The notes beneath the pieces are model-generated. The model worked only from the letters and a program-made list of their open reading frames with translations. It had not been told where the DNA came from and did not search any database. Positions 1-6,931 of a DNA stretch of 40,850 bases are shown here, one piece after another. Position 1 is the first letter of the stretch; each line of letters begins with the position of its first letter. A program made the translations under genes and the position numbers. Source of the stretch: CAYJAD01 sp964370015 (lineage in GTDB: Bacteria > Desulfobacterota > Desulfovibrionia > Desulfovibrionales > Desulfovibrionaceae); assembly GCA_964370015.1 (NCBI GenBank), contig CAYJHD010000016.1, positions 1-40,850 on the forward strand. Reading direction: 5' to 3'.

Positions 1-59
1 TCATGCTGGTGATAACGAACGCCTTTAAACTTGGCAGATGGTACCCATTTATATGACAT
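1..59 (-). CDS. Phage-type integrase, N-terminal 19 residues only (runs off left edge)
   Basis: Read on the minus strand, an ATG at 59 follows an AGGAG ribosome site and opens a frame that leaves the window. The first residues include KWVPSAKFKGVRYHQH. This resembles the N-terminal arm-binding segment of tyrosine recombinases from Desulfovibrio-type prophages and islands, which often begin with a Lys-Trp and a GVRYREH-like stretch. Only 19 residues are visible, so the catalytic domain cannot be checked. Its position directly beside a tRNA-derived attachment site supports the call. The element it belongs to would lie to the left, outside the window. The family assignment is inference from a short motif plus context. 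Confidence 0.55.
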   Translation of the reverse strand, partial: MSYKWVPSAKFKGVRYHQH

Positions 60-129
60 GGCGGCTCCTAAAATTGGCTAAAAACTTTCTCGCTCTCGCT
101 GAATAGCCAAAGCGAGCATAAAAAATTTT

Positions 130-151
130 CCACCACTTTTCCACCACTTTT
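130..151. repeat. Two tandem 11-bp repeats, possible integrase arm sites
   Basis: CCACCACTTTT occurs twice head to tail (130-140 and 141-151, the last base falling in a T run). It lies about 110 bp to the left of the tRNA fragment, on the integrase side. Short tandem repeats with an 11-bp period beside an att core are typical of arm-type integrase sites. The role is inferred. Confidence 0.4.
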
Positions 152-260
152 TTGCAAAAGGCATCTGATGCCAACTGAAAGCAGATGAAGCAAAAAGAAT
201 ATAACTATTTTAAAATAAAAGAAAAAATATTTTTATTTGGGAAGTTTATTTTGTTAAAAA

Positions 261-310
261 TCTGATTCGTAATCAGTAGGTCGGGAGTTCAATTCTCCCA
301 GTTGGCTCCA
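261..310 (+). mobile_element. Attachment site: 3' part of tRNA-Thr(CGU)
   Basis: The stretch folds as the 3' half of a tRNA. It has an anticodon loop at 266-272 with T33 and anticodon CGT at 268-270, and an anticodon stem of 4 bp plus a T-T mismatch at the outermost pair. The variable loop is followed by a T stem GGGAG/CTCCC with loop TTCAATT (283-299). The acceptor strand AGTTGGC, discriminator T and encoded CCA lie at 300-310. No D arm or 5' acceptor strand joins it on the left, where AT-rich sequence and an integrase gene lie. This is the usual picture of a displaced tRNA 3' end left by site-specific integration. The intact gene should lie to the left of the window. Confidence 0.75.
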
Positions 311-317
311 GAATTTC

Positions 318-352
318 AAGCACTTATAACAAAAAGTTATAGGTGCTTTTTC
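318..352 (+). terminator. Terminator downstream of the tRNA fragment
   Basis: A 13-bp stem (318-330 with 336-348, one G-T pair) closes an A5 loop and runs into a T tract at 347-352. It is probably the original tRNA-Thr transcription terminator, carried along with the 3' end. Confidence 0.75.
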
Positions 353-355
353 TTT

Positions 356-377
356 GGGCTACCACCGGGCTACCACA
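356..377. repeat. Two tandem 11-bp repeats right of the att core
   Basis: GGGCTACCACC (356-366) is followed at once by GGGCTACCACA (367-377). The CTACCAC core resembles the CCACCAC core of the repeat pair at 130-151, and the period is the same 11 bp. They may be arm-type integrase sites of a second element on the right. This is inference. Confidence 0.4.
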
Positions 378-466
378 TTTTTAAAAATTACTTTGCCCCG
401 TAGTTTTTTTCTTGTTATGAATACTTTTAACCAGTTACAGTAACATATTCCATAAGGTGACGCACC

Positions 467-1777
467 ATGAAGCTACAGTCTGTACATTTAGAAAATTATC
501 GTTGCTTTGAAAATATTACCATAGATTTTCATAAGCAGCTCACGGTGCTTGTGGGTGCCAATGGCAGTGGTAAGACTGCGGTGCTCTCGGGTGTTTTTGC
601 AAACATAGCCGGCATTCTCTCTTTTGTTCAAACTGAAAATGCTAGAAAATATGTTTTGTCTCCTAAAGTGGATAGGAATTTTACAACCAACAAGCCACTA
701 TCCATGGCAGTAACTCTAACTTCTGACGCAGAAGATTTTTTTTGGAAGCTACCTACTGTCGCGACAAAAGACAAAATACGTCTTTATGGATATGATAGCG
801 AACGCAACACCGCCTTTTTAAAAAAGTACTTTGCAGAAGACAACATCCTCCCCGTTATTGCTTCCTATAATTCCTACCGCCTTATCCAGAACGGTACTTC
901 TTCTGGCGATAGAGCTCTGCCTTCAGACAGGTTCTCCATATACGATACCTGTTTTGAGCCCAAGCTCGCTTTTGATGAGCTTATGACGTGGCTTGATGCC
1001 GAAGATGCCCGCGAAGCTCGCGCTCAGCGTGACGGCATTCAAGGAGAAGATTTCTCCATCATCACTGCCATCCGCGAAGCCATCGCTAAGATGCTCCCCG
1101 GCTATTCAAATTTCCGCTTTATCAACTCGCCACCCAATTTTGCCGTCACGCGTGATGAGGATGGACAAACGGTTATGTTTGAACAGCTCAGCTCCGGCTA
1201 TCGCGTCATACTCTCCTTGGTTCTGGATATTGCCTATAGAATGGCTGTGGCCAATGGCAAGGAATTATACACGGAAGGCAAATCTGTCCTCGACTCCCCT
1301 GCCATCATACTCATTGATGAAGTGGATTTGTATCTACACCCCTCATGGCAGCAACGCGTGCTCACAGACCTCATGCGCACCTTCCCCAACGCGCAATTCA
1401 TTGTCACCACACACAGCCCGCAAGTGCTTTCTGCCGTAAAGCCTGAGCATATCCGCATTTTACACGACAACAAAGTACTCAAGCCCAGCCACGGAACTTT
1501 CGGCGCGGAAAGCTCGCGTATTTTGTTCGATGTCTTTGGGGTACAAACGCGCCTTTCTAGCCTTTTCATGGGCGTGGGCGAAGAAGACTACCCTCTGGAA
1601 GCAAATATAGATACATATTTCACCTATATTGCTGAAGACAAATATGACAGCCCTGAGGCAATGGAACTGCGCAAGGAGCTGGAAAATATTTTACACGATG
1701 ACCCTATCCTTGCCCGTGCCGACGCACAAATAGAAAGGGCTCGCCGTCTCAAAAATCGGAGAGAGCGCCATGCGTAA
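467..1777 (+). CDS. ptuA: Septu-like anti-phage ATPase PtuA
   Basis: This is an AAA/ABC-type ATPase of 436 residues, of the OLD/PtuA kind. The Walker A motif GANGSGKT lies at 30-37, an ABC-like signature LSSGYR at 241-246, Walker B IILIDE at about 280-285 (D284, E285) and a switch His316 in TTHSP. The first strand KLQSVHLENYRCFENI is typical of SMC/RecF-like heads. No TOPRIM domain is apparent. The next gene overlaps by 8 bases and encodes an HNH nuclease, which is the Septu (PtuA-PtuB) pair. In that family the ATPase complex gates a nuclease that degrades nucleic acid on infection. The position next to an att site fits a defence island. A retron-associated PtuA is an alternative, but no reverse transcriptase is in the window. 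Confidence 0.85.
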   Translation: MKLQSVHLENYRCFENITIDFHKQLTVLVGANGSGKTAVLSGVFANIAGILSFVQTENARKYVLSPKVDRNFTTNKPLSMAVTLTSDAEDFFWKLPTVATKDKIRLYGYDSERNTAFLKKYFAEDNILPVIASYNSYRLIQNGTSSGDRALPSDRFSIYDTCFEPKLAFDELMTWLDAEDAREARAQRDGIQGEDFSIITAIREAIAKMLPGYSNFRFINSPPNFAVTRDEDGQTVMFEQLSSGYRVILSLVLDIAYRMAVANGKELYTEGKSVLDSPAIILIDEVDLYLHPSWQQRVLTDLMRTFPNAQFIVTTHSPQVLSAVKPEHIRILHDNKVLKPSHGTFGAESSRILFDVFGVQTRLSSLFMGVGEEDYPLEANIDTYFTYIAEDKYDSPEAMELRKELENILHDDPILARADAQIERARRLKNRRERHA

Positions 1778-2510
1778 ACTCTCACGACCGCAGAAGCCGG
1801 AAAATTTTGATACTGTCGTTTCCAATTTCACTCTAAAATACCCTCCCGCCACATCCTATTCCAGTGAAGGAAAACGATGGGAAGCCTTTAAACGTAAGAA
1901 AAAGAAGTTACGTAATAAAATACAACAAGCGCTTTATGATAACCAGCATGGACTGTGTTCTTTTTGTGAATGCTCGCTTAAAGAAGATAAGAAAGAAATC
2001 GAACATTTTGTACCAAAATCCCGTACAACCAGCACAGAAGATTGGACATTGAATTTCTCTAACCTAAGCATGAGCTGCCGCGGCGGCGCTGGGGATGATG
2101 ATCATTGCGGTCATTTAAAGGGGGATATGAATCCTCACGGCCTTATTCTCTCCCCTTATGAACTGCCCGAAGATTCTATCTTTGCCTTTAAAAAAGTAGA
2201 TAATCACCTACGCATAGTTCCAGATAAAAAGAAATGCAAAGAGCACAACATCCCCACCGCTTTGGCACAAAGCACCATTGATAACCTTGGGCTCAATAGC
2301 AACACCCTTGCCCAAAGCCGCTATGAAATATGGAACGGCATCGAAGAACAAATTCTTGATGCTGAAGACCTTCTCCTAGTAGAACAGCAAGACGAGTATG
2401 AAACCATCATCCACGACAATCTTGAAGCCGTGGAAAACATCTTGCCAAGCTACATCAGCACACGCACATGGGGACTACGCAAAGAACTTCCCGAAATGTT
2501 TGCGGGTTAG
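1770..2510 (+). CDS. ptuB: Septu-like HNH nuclease PtuB (TIGR02646-like)
   Basis: The product is a 246-residue nuclease. A zinc-binding CSFC (63-66) precedes the beta-beta-alpha metal core with E78-H79, then N95, N98 and C103, and a CGH at 113-115. This arrangement is that of the HNH family found with PtuA and with Ec78-type retrons. The ATG lies inside the end of ptuA, giving an 8-base overlap and implying translational coupling. In Septu, PtuB is the effector that cuts DNA or RNA while PtuA senses and regulates. All core residues are present, so the gene looks intact. A short spacer and a convergent gene follow. Confidence 0.85.
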   Translation: MRKLSRPQKPENFDTVVSNFTLKYPPATSYSSEGKRWEAFKRKKKKLRNKIQQALYDNQHGLCSFCECSLKEDKKEIEHFVPKSRTTSTEDWTLNFSNLSMSCRGGAGDDDHCGHLKGDMNPHGLILSPYELPEDSIFAFKKVDNHLRIVPDKKKCKEHNIPTALAQSTIDNLGLNSNTLAQSRYEIWNGIEEQILDAEDLLLVEQQDEYETIIHDNLEAVENILPSYISTRTWGLRKELPEMFAG

Positions 2511-2583
2511 TAACAGATAATAGAAGCCTTTAAAAAAAACTCTTTTACATATTTTCTAAAAGCACTCGCTCTTTATTACTATA

Positions 2584-2895
2584 TTAAGACTTGTAATTAT
2601 GGCGGCTTACATCAGCCTCTTCAAAAGAATCCAATGTGTATAAGCGGATTTTATTGCTGCGTGGAAATTCTCGCTTAAGCAAAGTTTTCATAAGCTTTTT
2701 TATTTGCTCTACCATCAAAGCCTCCCATGTTTCCTCATGGAAGCCGCGCTCTACCACAGTAAAGCTGTCATCACTTGTTCGAATAATGGCCACAGAACGG
2801 TCGCGCTTAAAAGTGCGCATATCAAGACATTGCCCGTATTGCAATTTATTAAGCCGTCCTATTACAGCGGGAATGATGGTTGCTTTATCATTCAT
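2584..2895 (-). CDS. Hypothetical protein, 103 residues
   Basis: I do not recognise this protein. It is read toward ptuB from a strong AGGAGG ribosome site seven bases before the ATG at 2895, so it is very probably expressed. The product is basic and soluble, with no membrane segment or Cys motif. The N-terminal half has a predicted strand pattern (MRTFKRDRSVAIIRT, then SFTVVERGFHEETW), and the middle looks helical (ALMVEQIKKLMKTLLKREFP). The alternating strands followed by a basic helix could suit a small nucleic-acid-binding or regulatory protein, but this is only an impression. It lies between a Septu-like pair and a ruined toxin-antitoxin module. Confidence 0.65.
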   Translation of the reverse strand: MNDKATIIPAVIGRLNKLQYGQCLDMRTFKRDRSVAIIRTSDDSFTVVERGFHEETWEALMVEQIKKLMKTLLKREFPRSNKIRLYTLDSFEEADVSRHNYKS

Positions 2896-3061
2896 AGGTA
2901 GCCTCCTGCCATAAGAATATATACTCTCTCGTAAATGTAAGCGTCAAGGTGCACAAACAATTAAGAGAATGTATCATATATGTAGGTTTCGATTTAACAA
3001 TTCTCCACCCTGTGCCGTACCGCATACGAGTACAGCCACATCTTATTTTAAAGAGAAAATC

Positions 3062-3268
3062 ATGCAGCAAAAAACAAAAAATATCACGCCGTGCAAAATT
3101 ATTACCGAACAATCACCTTTACAACTGGCAGAACAAGACCAAAAAAGCTTAACCAAGGCTCTCATAGAAAAAAAGGTGCAAGAGCCTACACCGTTTCTTA
3201 CTTTTCTTACTGAGGAGTACGCTCGTAAGGTGAAGAGCAAATACCCCTACCCTTTGCTTTACTCATAA
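3062..3268 (+). CDS. Possible small protein of 68 residues, unknown
   Basis: An open frame begins at ATG 3062 after a weak purine-rich stretch and encodes a hydrophilic, Lys/Gln-rich peptide ending KYPYPLLYS. The composition is plausible for a small soluble protein. No family is recognised and the ribosome site is poor. It lies just upstream of the hipB/hipA remnants and may itself be a fragment of decayed mobile DNA. Confidence 0.3.
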   Translation: MQQKTKNITPCKIITEQSPLQLAEQDQKSLTKALIEKKVQEPTPFLTFLTEEYARKVKSKYPYPLLYS

Positions 3269-3328
3269 CGAAAATAAAATGCAAAACATATATTGCATAA
3301 TCAGATAGTAATGACTCATATATATGGC

Positions 3329-3397
3329 ATGAACACAAGAGAACATACACAAAACTTACCTCCCATTGTAGGAGAACATTTGCGCCAATTAGGATAG
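3329..3397 (+). pseudogene. Possible hipB remnant (N-terminal stub)
   Basis: A 22-codon frame ends in PPIVGEHLRQLG and a TAG. The last residues match how many HipB/Xre-type antitoxins begin, with an LRQLR-like first helix of the helix-turn-helix domain, after which the frame stops. It lies directly upstream of the damaged hipA, where hipB normally sits. The identification rests on a very short match plus context. Confidence 0.3.
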
Positions 3398-3431
3398 CAT
3401 ATCCAAATGTGCTTGCCATTGTGCGTGAAGT

Positions 3432-4209
3432 AGATGCCTTCACGATGAGGGTTTGGTGGCGGCTTTGCAAAAATCCTTGCCAGAAGATGTCTTTCTCCGT
3501 GCCTCGGCTTCAAGCTTGAGCCTTGGCGGTGCATGTCCTAAAGCTCTTATATCGCATAAAGATAGTATATGGATTGCTAAGTTTCCCAAACACAACGACC
3601 TTGGAATGAACCGCGCATTGAGTACGCCACCATGCTACTGGCGCAACGTTGTGGAATTAGCATACCAAAAGTAGAACTGCACTCATACCCTCAAGGTGAC
3701 ATACTCCTTTTAAAACGCTTTGACCGTCAAAATGAACAAGCTAAGCATGTTATTTCTGGCTTTACAATTAACCGCCTAGCAGAAGATGGTGATTGGGGTA
3801 GTTATCAAGATATGGCTGTCACCGCTCGTCGCTATGGAGCTTTTTGCCAAGAAGAAATATTCCGCCGTACGGTGTTTAATGCCCTATGCTCCAATCGAGA
3901 TGATCATCCACGCAACCATGCCTTCTTTGTAGAGCAAAACCGTCTTGCCTTAACCCCGGCTTATGGCATTGTACCAAGTGCCGCAAATATAAAGCCGCTG
4001 AAATTAGCACTACGCTACGGCAAACTTGAACGTGAAGCTACTATTGAGAATTTATTAAGTGATATTGCGCCTTTTGGCTTGAGTGTATACCAGCTGGGGA
4101 GGTAATTACAGAAATGCGTAAAGTTACTGACAATTGGCAAGAATATTTTGCAGAGCATGGCGTAAGTGAGAAAGGTTTGAATATGCTGAAAATAAGGTTT
4201 ATTTTGTAG
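3432..4209 (+). pseudogene. hipA: HipA-type Ser/Thr kinase toxin, frameshifted remnant
   Basis: Three frames together spell the middle and C-terminal parts of a HipA kinase. The first (from about 3432) carries SLGGACPKA and WIAKFPKHND, the glycine-rich and Lys region. One missing base near 3601 shifts the frame to WNEPRIEYATMLLAQRCG and on to RRTVFNALCSNRDDHPRNH, the catalytic loop. A second shift near 4100 leads to the usual HipA tail (ITEMRKVTDNWQEYF to EHGVSEKG), with TAG at 4207. The N-terminal domain is missing or garbled; another shift near 3440 is likely. The Mg-binding Asp of the AYD motif is Gly (LTPAYGIVPS). All of this points to an inactive toxin gene. Confidence 0.8.
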
Positions 4210-5006
4210 CAAAATTCAATTGCTTTAGTTATAGACAATATAACATACATATGAATCTTGGCTTCTAATTATTACTTTCGACTCAGAACTACACTGTAAC
4301 ATACTGGCAAAATTACAAACATTTATAACCAATGATGAAACAAGCAAAGCAAAAACAAGCCATAGCTATTCTTTTAGGGCCTTTAAGTATGGCAGTGGCT
4401 ATCTTGACTTTTGAGCGTGTACTTGGCTATCAAAGCTCCGTTGTTATAGGGACTGTTATATTGTAATGGTTCAGACTTGGTCGTACAATAAGCTCTCATT
4501 TGACGGTGTCTTTTGTCAGGTTAGTTGAGTTGTCCGACCATTTCTTTCCAAAATTTTTTCCCTCAAGAAAAGTCTGCATAGGTGTCCTACCACAACACAT
4601 TTTTTTGCAAGGGCAATTGTACGGTTAAGCCGAGACTACTTCATCTTTGCTTATAATTGTAAATACTTCCCAACCTGTTTTCCATATTAAAAGCTATTTT
4701 TAGCTAGTAATTTACCGATATATTTTGAACATTTTAAATAATATTCCGTTTATTATATACTTTTAAGGGTTCATTGCTTGAAAGAATTCGCATAACTATT
4801 CATGCCCCATGCTAGCTTGAATTTACCCCTTCTAACTCTTAAACACTAGTTTTTCACTAAGAATATTGCTAACGCGTCTATTGCCAAAAAAAAAATTGCC
4901 GTGTATGAAAGATTAGAGTTTCATCTCATGGAACACTTGGCATTTTCAAGAAAATTTGTCTATAACATATTACTTTAACAGCAAACTTTACGTTTAGGTA
5001 CGCTTT
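4210..5006. other. AT-rich intergenic region without a convincing gene
   Basis: About 800 bases separate the hipA remnant from the arabinose-lipid cluster. One short frame at 4332-4466 would encode 44 residues with two hydrophobic stretches, but it has no clear ribosome site and no recognised family. The rest is AT-rich with stops in all frames. The last 60 bases before 5007 should hold the promoter of the next operon; a TATAAC-like -10 lies in the stretch around 4960. No repeat, tRNA or strong hairpin is seen. Confidence 0.6.
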
Positions 5007-5615
5007 ATGCCTCAGAAGCTTGTTCTCTTTGATTTTGACGGAACTCTCACACGCCATGATTCATTGTTTCTCTTTTTATGTTTCGCCGGCAAGAGAAAGT
5101 TTTGGACATCATTACCTTTTCTTTTAGGTAGTTACATAATGTATAAATGTACACTCTATTCGGCACAAAAAGGAAAAGAAAGCATGCTAAAAACCCTCTT
5201 TTCCGGAAAAAGTAAAAAAGAACTAGAAAGTCTGGGCAAAGATTTCATAGCGTATCTGCTGGCGCATAAAAAACGCTTTTTCAGAAAAAATGCTCTTGAA
5301 TCCATTGAAAAATACAAAGAAGATGGGGCGCATATTTATATAGTTTCCGCTTCTCCTGAAGAGTGGATTGCCCCTTTTGCACAGCATTTTGGGATTATGC
5401 ATATCGCAACAAGAATAGCTTATGAGCAAGGAATTTTTAAAGGAAAATTTTTAGGTGAAAACTGCAATGGTAAAGAAAAAGCACGACGTATTTTAGAAGA
5501 GATTGTTGACCTCACGTCGTATTCCTCCATTACTGCCTATGGGGACAGTAAAGGGGATTTAGCTATGTTTGATTTGGCCACAACTACACATTTCAAACCA
5601 TTTAGAAATAATTGA
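5007..5615 (+). CDS. HAD-IB family phosphatase, probable polyprenyl-phosphoryl-phosphoribose phosphatase
   Basis: This 202-residue HAD hydrolase has motif I DFDGTLT with D9 and D11, motif II in YIVSASPEEW, a conserved Lys region at NGKEKARR and motif III/IV GDSKGD. It is the first gene of the seven-gene cluster and is followed within three bases by a UbiA homologue. In the mycobacterial pathway the UbiA product, decaprenyl-phosphoryl-5-phosphoribose, must lose its 5-phosphate before epimerisation. There a PAP2-type protein (Rv3807c) is proposed for that step; a HAD enzyme in this position is the likely substitute. The serine-phosphatase-like fold (SerB/CicA type) is what the motifs show; the substrate is inferred from context. 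Confidence 0.75.
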   Translation: MPQKLVLFDFDGTLTRHDSLFLFLCFAGKRKFWTSLPFLLGSYIMYKCTLYSAQKGKESMLKTLFSGKSKKELESLGKDFIAYLLAHKKRFFRKNALESIEKYKEDGAHIYIVSASPEEWIAPFAQHFGIMHIATRIAYEQGIFKGKFLGENCNGKEKARRILEEIVDLTSYSSITAYGDSKGDLAMFDLATTTHFKPFRNN

Positions 5616-5617
5616 CC

Positions 5618-6496
5618 ATGTCCATATTTATATTCTTCCGATTGTTACGTGTTGAGCAATATGTAAAAAATTTCTTTGTGTTATTGCCACTCTTTTTCAG
5701 TGGCAGTTTTACAGACACACAAGCTCTTATACCATCACTTTTGATGTTTCTAGCCTTTTGCGCTGCATCAAGCATTGTCTATATAATCAATGATATTTTA
5801 GACGTACACGAAGATAGAAATCACCCTACTAAAAGGAATCGCCCCTTTGCCAGTGGAAAAATTTCTCTAACCACCGCCCTTATAGTTGCTTTTATTCTTT
5901 TTTGCATAGCTTTTAGTGTATCATGGGGCATTTCAAAGCTTTGCTTTGCCATCATCATTGCATATTTAGCTTTAAATACCTTCTATGTTTTTTATGGCAA
6001 ACATTGCTCACTACTGGATGTGGCTTGCATAGCCATCGGTTTTGTATTGCGCACCATGAGTGGTGGCTTTGCCTCTCATACGCCTGCAAGTCATTGGCTT
6101 GTTTTAATGGTATTTTTATTATGCATGTTTTTAGGTCTTGGCAAACGATGGGATGACCTTTGTATCACAGAAAAAGGTACAATAACCGGCACTGTTCGTA
6201 AATCATTACAAAATTATTCAAAAACATTCGTTCTTACAGCCATGACTTTTTTGAGTACAATTAATTCTGTATGCTACATTTCTTATACGTTGAGCCCACA
6301 AATTATTGCACAATATAATAGTTCTTATGTTTATATAACATCATTTTGGGTTGTACTTGGCAATTTACGCTATCTACAGCTCGCTTTTGTCAATGAAGAT
6401 TGTTCCTCGCCAACCCGTATTGTTCTTCAAGATAGAGGTATTCAATCTTGTATTTTATTTTGGCTTCTACACATGACATATTTAATTTATGCTTAA
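5618..6496 (+). CDS. UbiA-family decaprenyl-phosphate phosphoribosyltransferase homologue
   Basis: This is a polytopic membrane prenyltransferase of 292 residues with eight or nine hydrophobic segments. The first Asp motif is NDILDVHED, followed by RNHPTKRNRPFASG, and the second region is KHCSLLDVACIAIGF with an LRTMSGG. These match the mycobacterial enzyme Rv3806c, which moves phosphoribose from PRPP to decaprenyl phosphate, better than they match quinone or haem UbiA enzymes. I chose ATG 5618; a TTG at 5612 is possible but would overlap the previous stop. Gene order next to a HAD phosphatase and DprE1/DprE2 homologues supports this substrate. The chain length of the polyprenyl carrier is not known from sequence. 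Confidence 0.85.
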   Translation: MSIFIFFRLLRVEQYVKNFFVLLPLFFSGSFTDTQALIPSLLMFLAFCAASSIVYIINDILDVHEDRNHPTKRNRPFASGKISLTTALIVAFILFCIAFSVSWGISKLCFAIIIAYLALNTFYVFYGKHCSLLDVACIAIGFVLRTMSGGFASHTPASHWLVLMVFLLCMFLGLGKRWDDLCITEKGTITGTVRKSLQNYSKTFVLTAMTFLSTINSVCYISYTLSPQIIAQYNSSYVYITSFWVVLGNLRYLQLAFVNEDCSSPTRIVLQDRGIQSCILFWLLHMTYLIYA

Positions 6497-6505
6497 TGGT
6501 ATTAT

Positions 6506-6931
6506 ATGAAAAATATATTTTTCAAATATAAAGAATTTATAATTTTTGTTCTTTCTGGTGGTACAGCCGCCATGACAAATCTTATTTCGCGTTACTTTTT
6601 TTTCATGATAATGCCTTATTCTTTAGCCATTGTGCTAGCACATTTTGTGGGAATGATAGTGGCTTTTCTTCTTTTTAAATTTGTCGTGTTTTCTCGAGGC
6701 AATGACTATGGATCTGCACGAGAATACATAGGTTTTGTACTTATAAATATGATCACATTATTCTTAACATTAACCGTAAGCCTTTTATTTGCTGATTATA
6801 TTTTTCCGTATATGGGAATGACATGGTATCCGCATGATGTAGCACACTTTTTAGGCGTTAGTGCCCCTGTGATAACAAGCTACTATGGACATAAATATAT
6901 AACATTTGGTGGAAAAAAACATGCAACTTAG
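6506..6931 (+). CDS. GtrA family membrane protein (Rv3789-like)
   Basis: The 141-residue protein has four hydrophobic helices and the GtrA pattern: an FVLSGGTAAMTNLISRYFF start, an early Phe/Gly-rich helix and a final SYYGHKYITF that resembles the usual NFxxxRxWVF ending. GtrA proteins take part in moving or presenting polyprenyl-phosphate sugars at the membrane. In mycobacteria a GtrA protein, Rv3789, sits beside dprE1 and dprE2 and has been linked to arabinosylation. The same neighbourhood occurs here, between the UbiA and DprE1 genes. The 3' end overlaps dprE1 by 11 bases. A role as flippase or as an anchor for the glycosyltransferase is open. Confidence 0.8.
   Translation: MKNIFFKYKEFIIFVLSGGTAAMTNLISRYFFFMIMPYSLAIVLAHFVGMIVAFLLFKFVVFSRGNDYGSAREYIGFVLINMITLFLTLTVSLLFADYIFPYMGMTWYPHDVAHFLGVSAPVITSYYGHKYITFGGKKHAT

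Noticed and set aside
170..176. GCCAACT matches the missing 5' acceptor strand of the tRNA-Thr fragment.
   Set aside because: No D arm or 5' anticodon strand follows, and about 85 AT-rich bases separate it from the fragment. A 7-base match here can be chance.
4332..4466. A 44-residue hydrophobic frame between the hipA remnant and the arabinose-lipid cluster.
   Set aside because: No clear ribosome site, no recognised family, and surrounded by decayed sequence. It is mentioned only in the intergenic entry.
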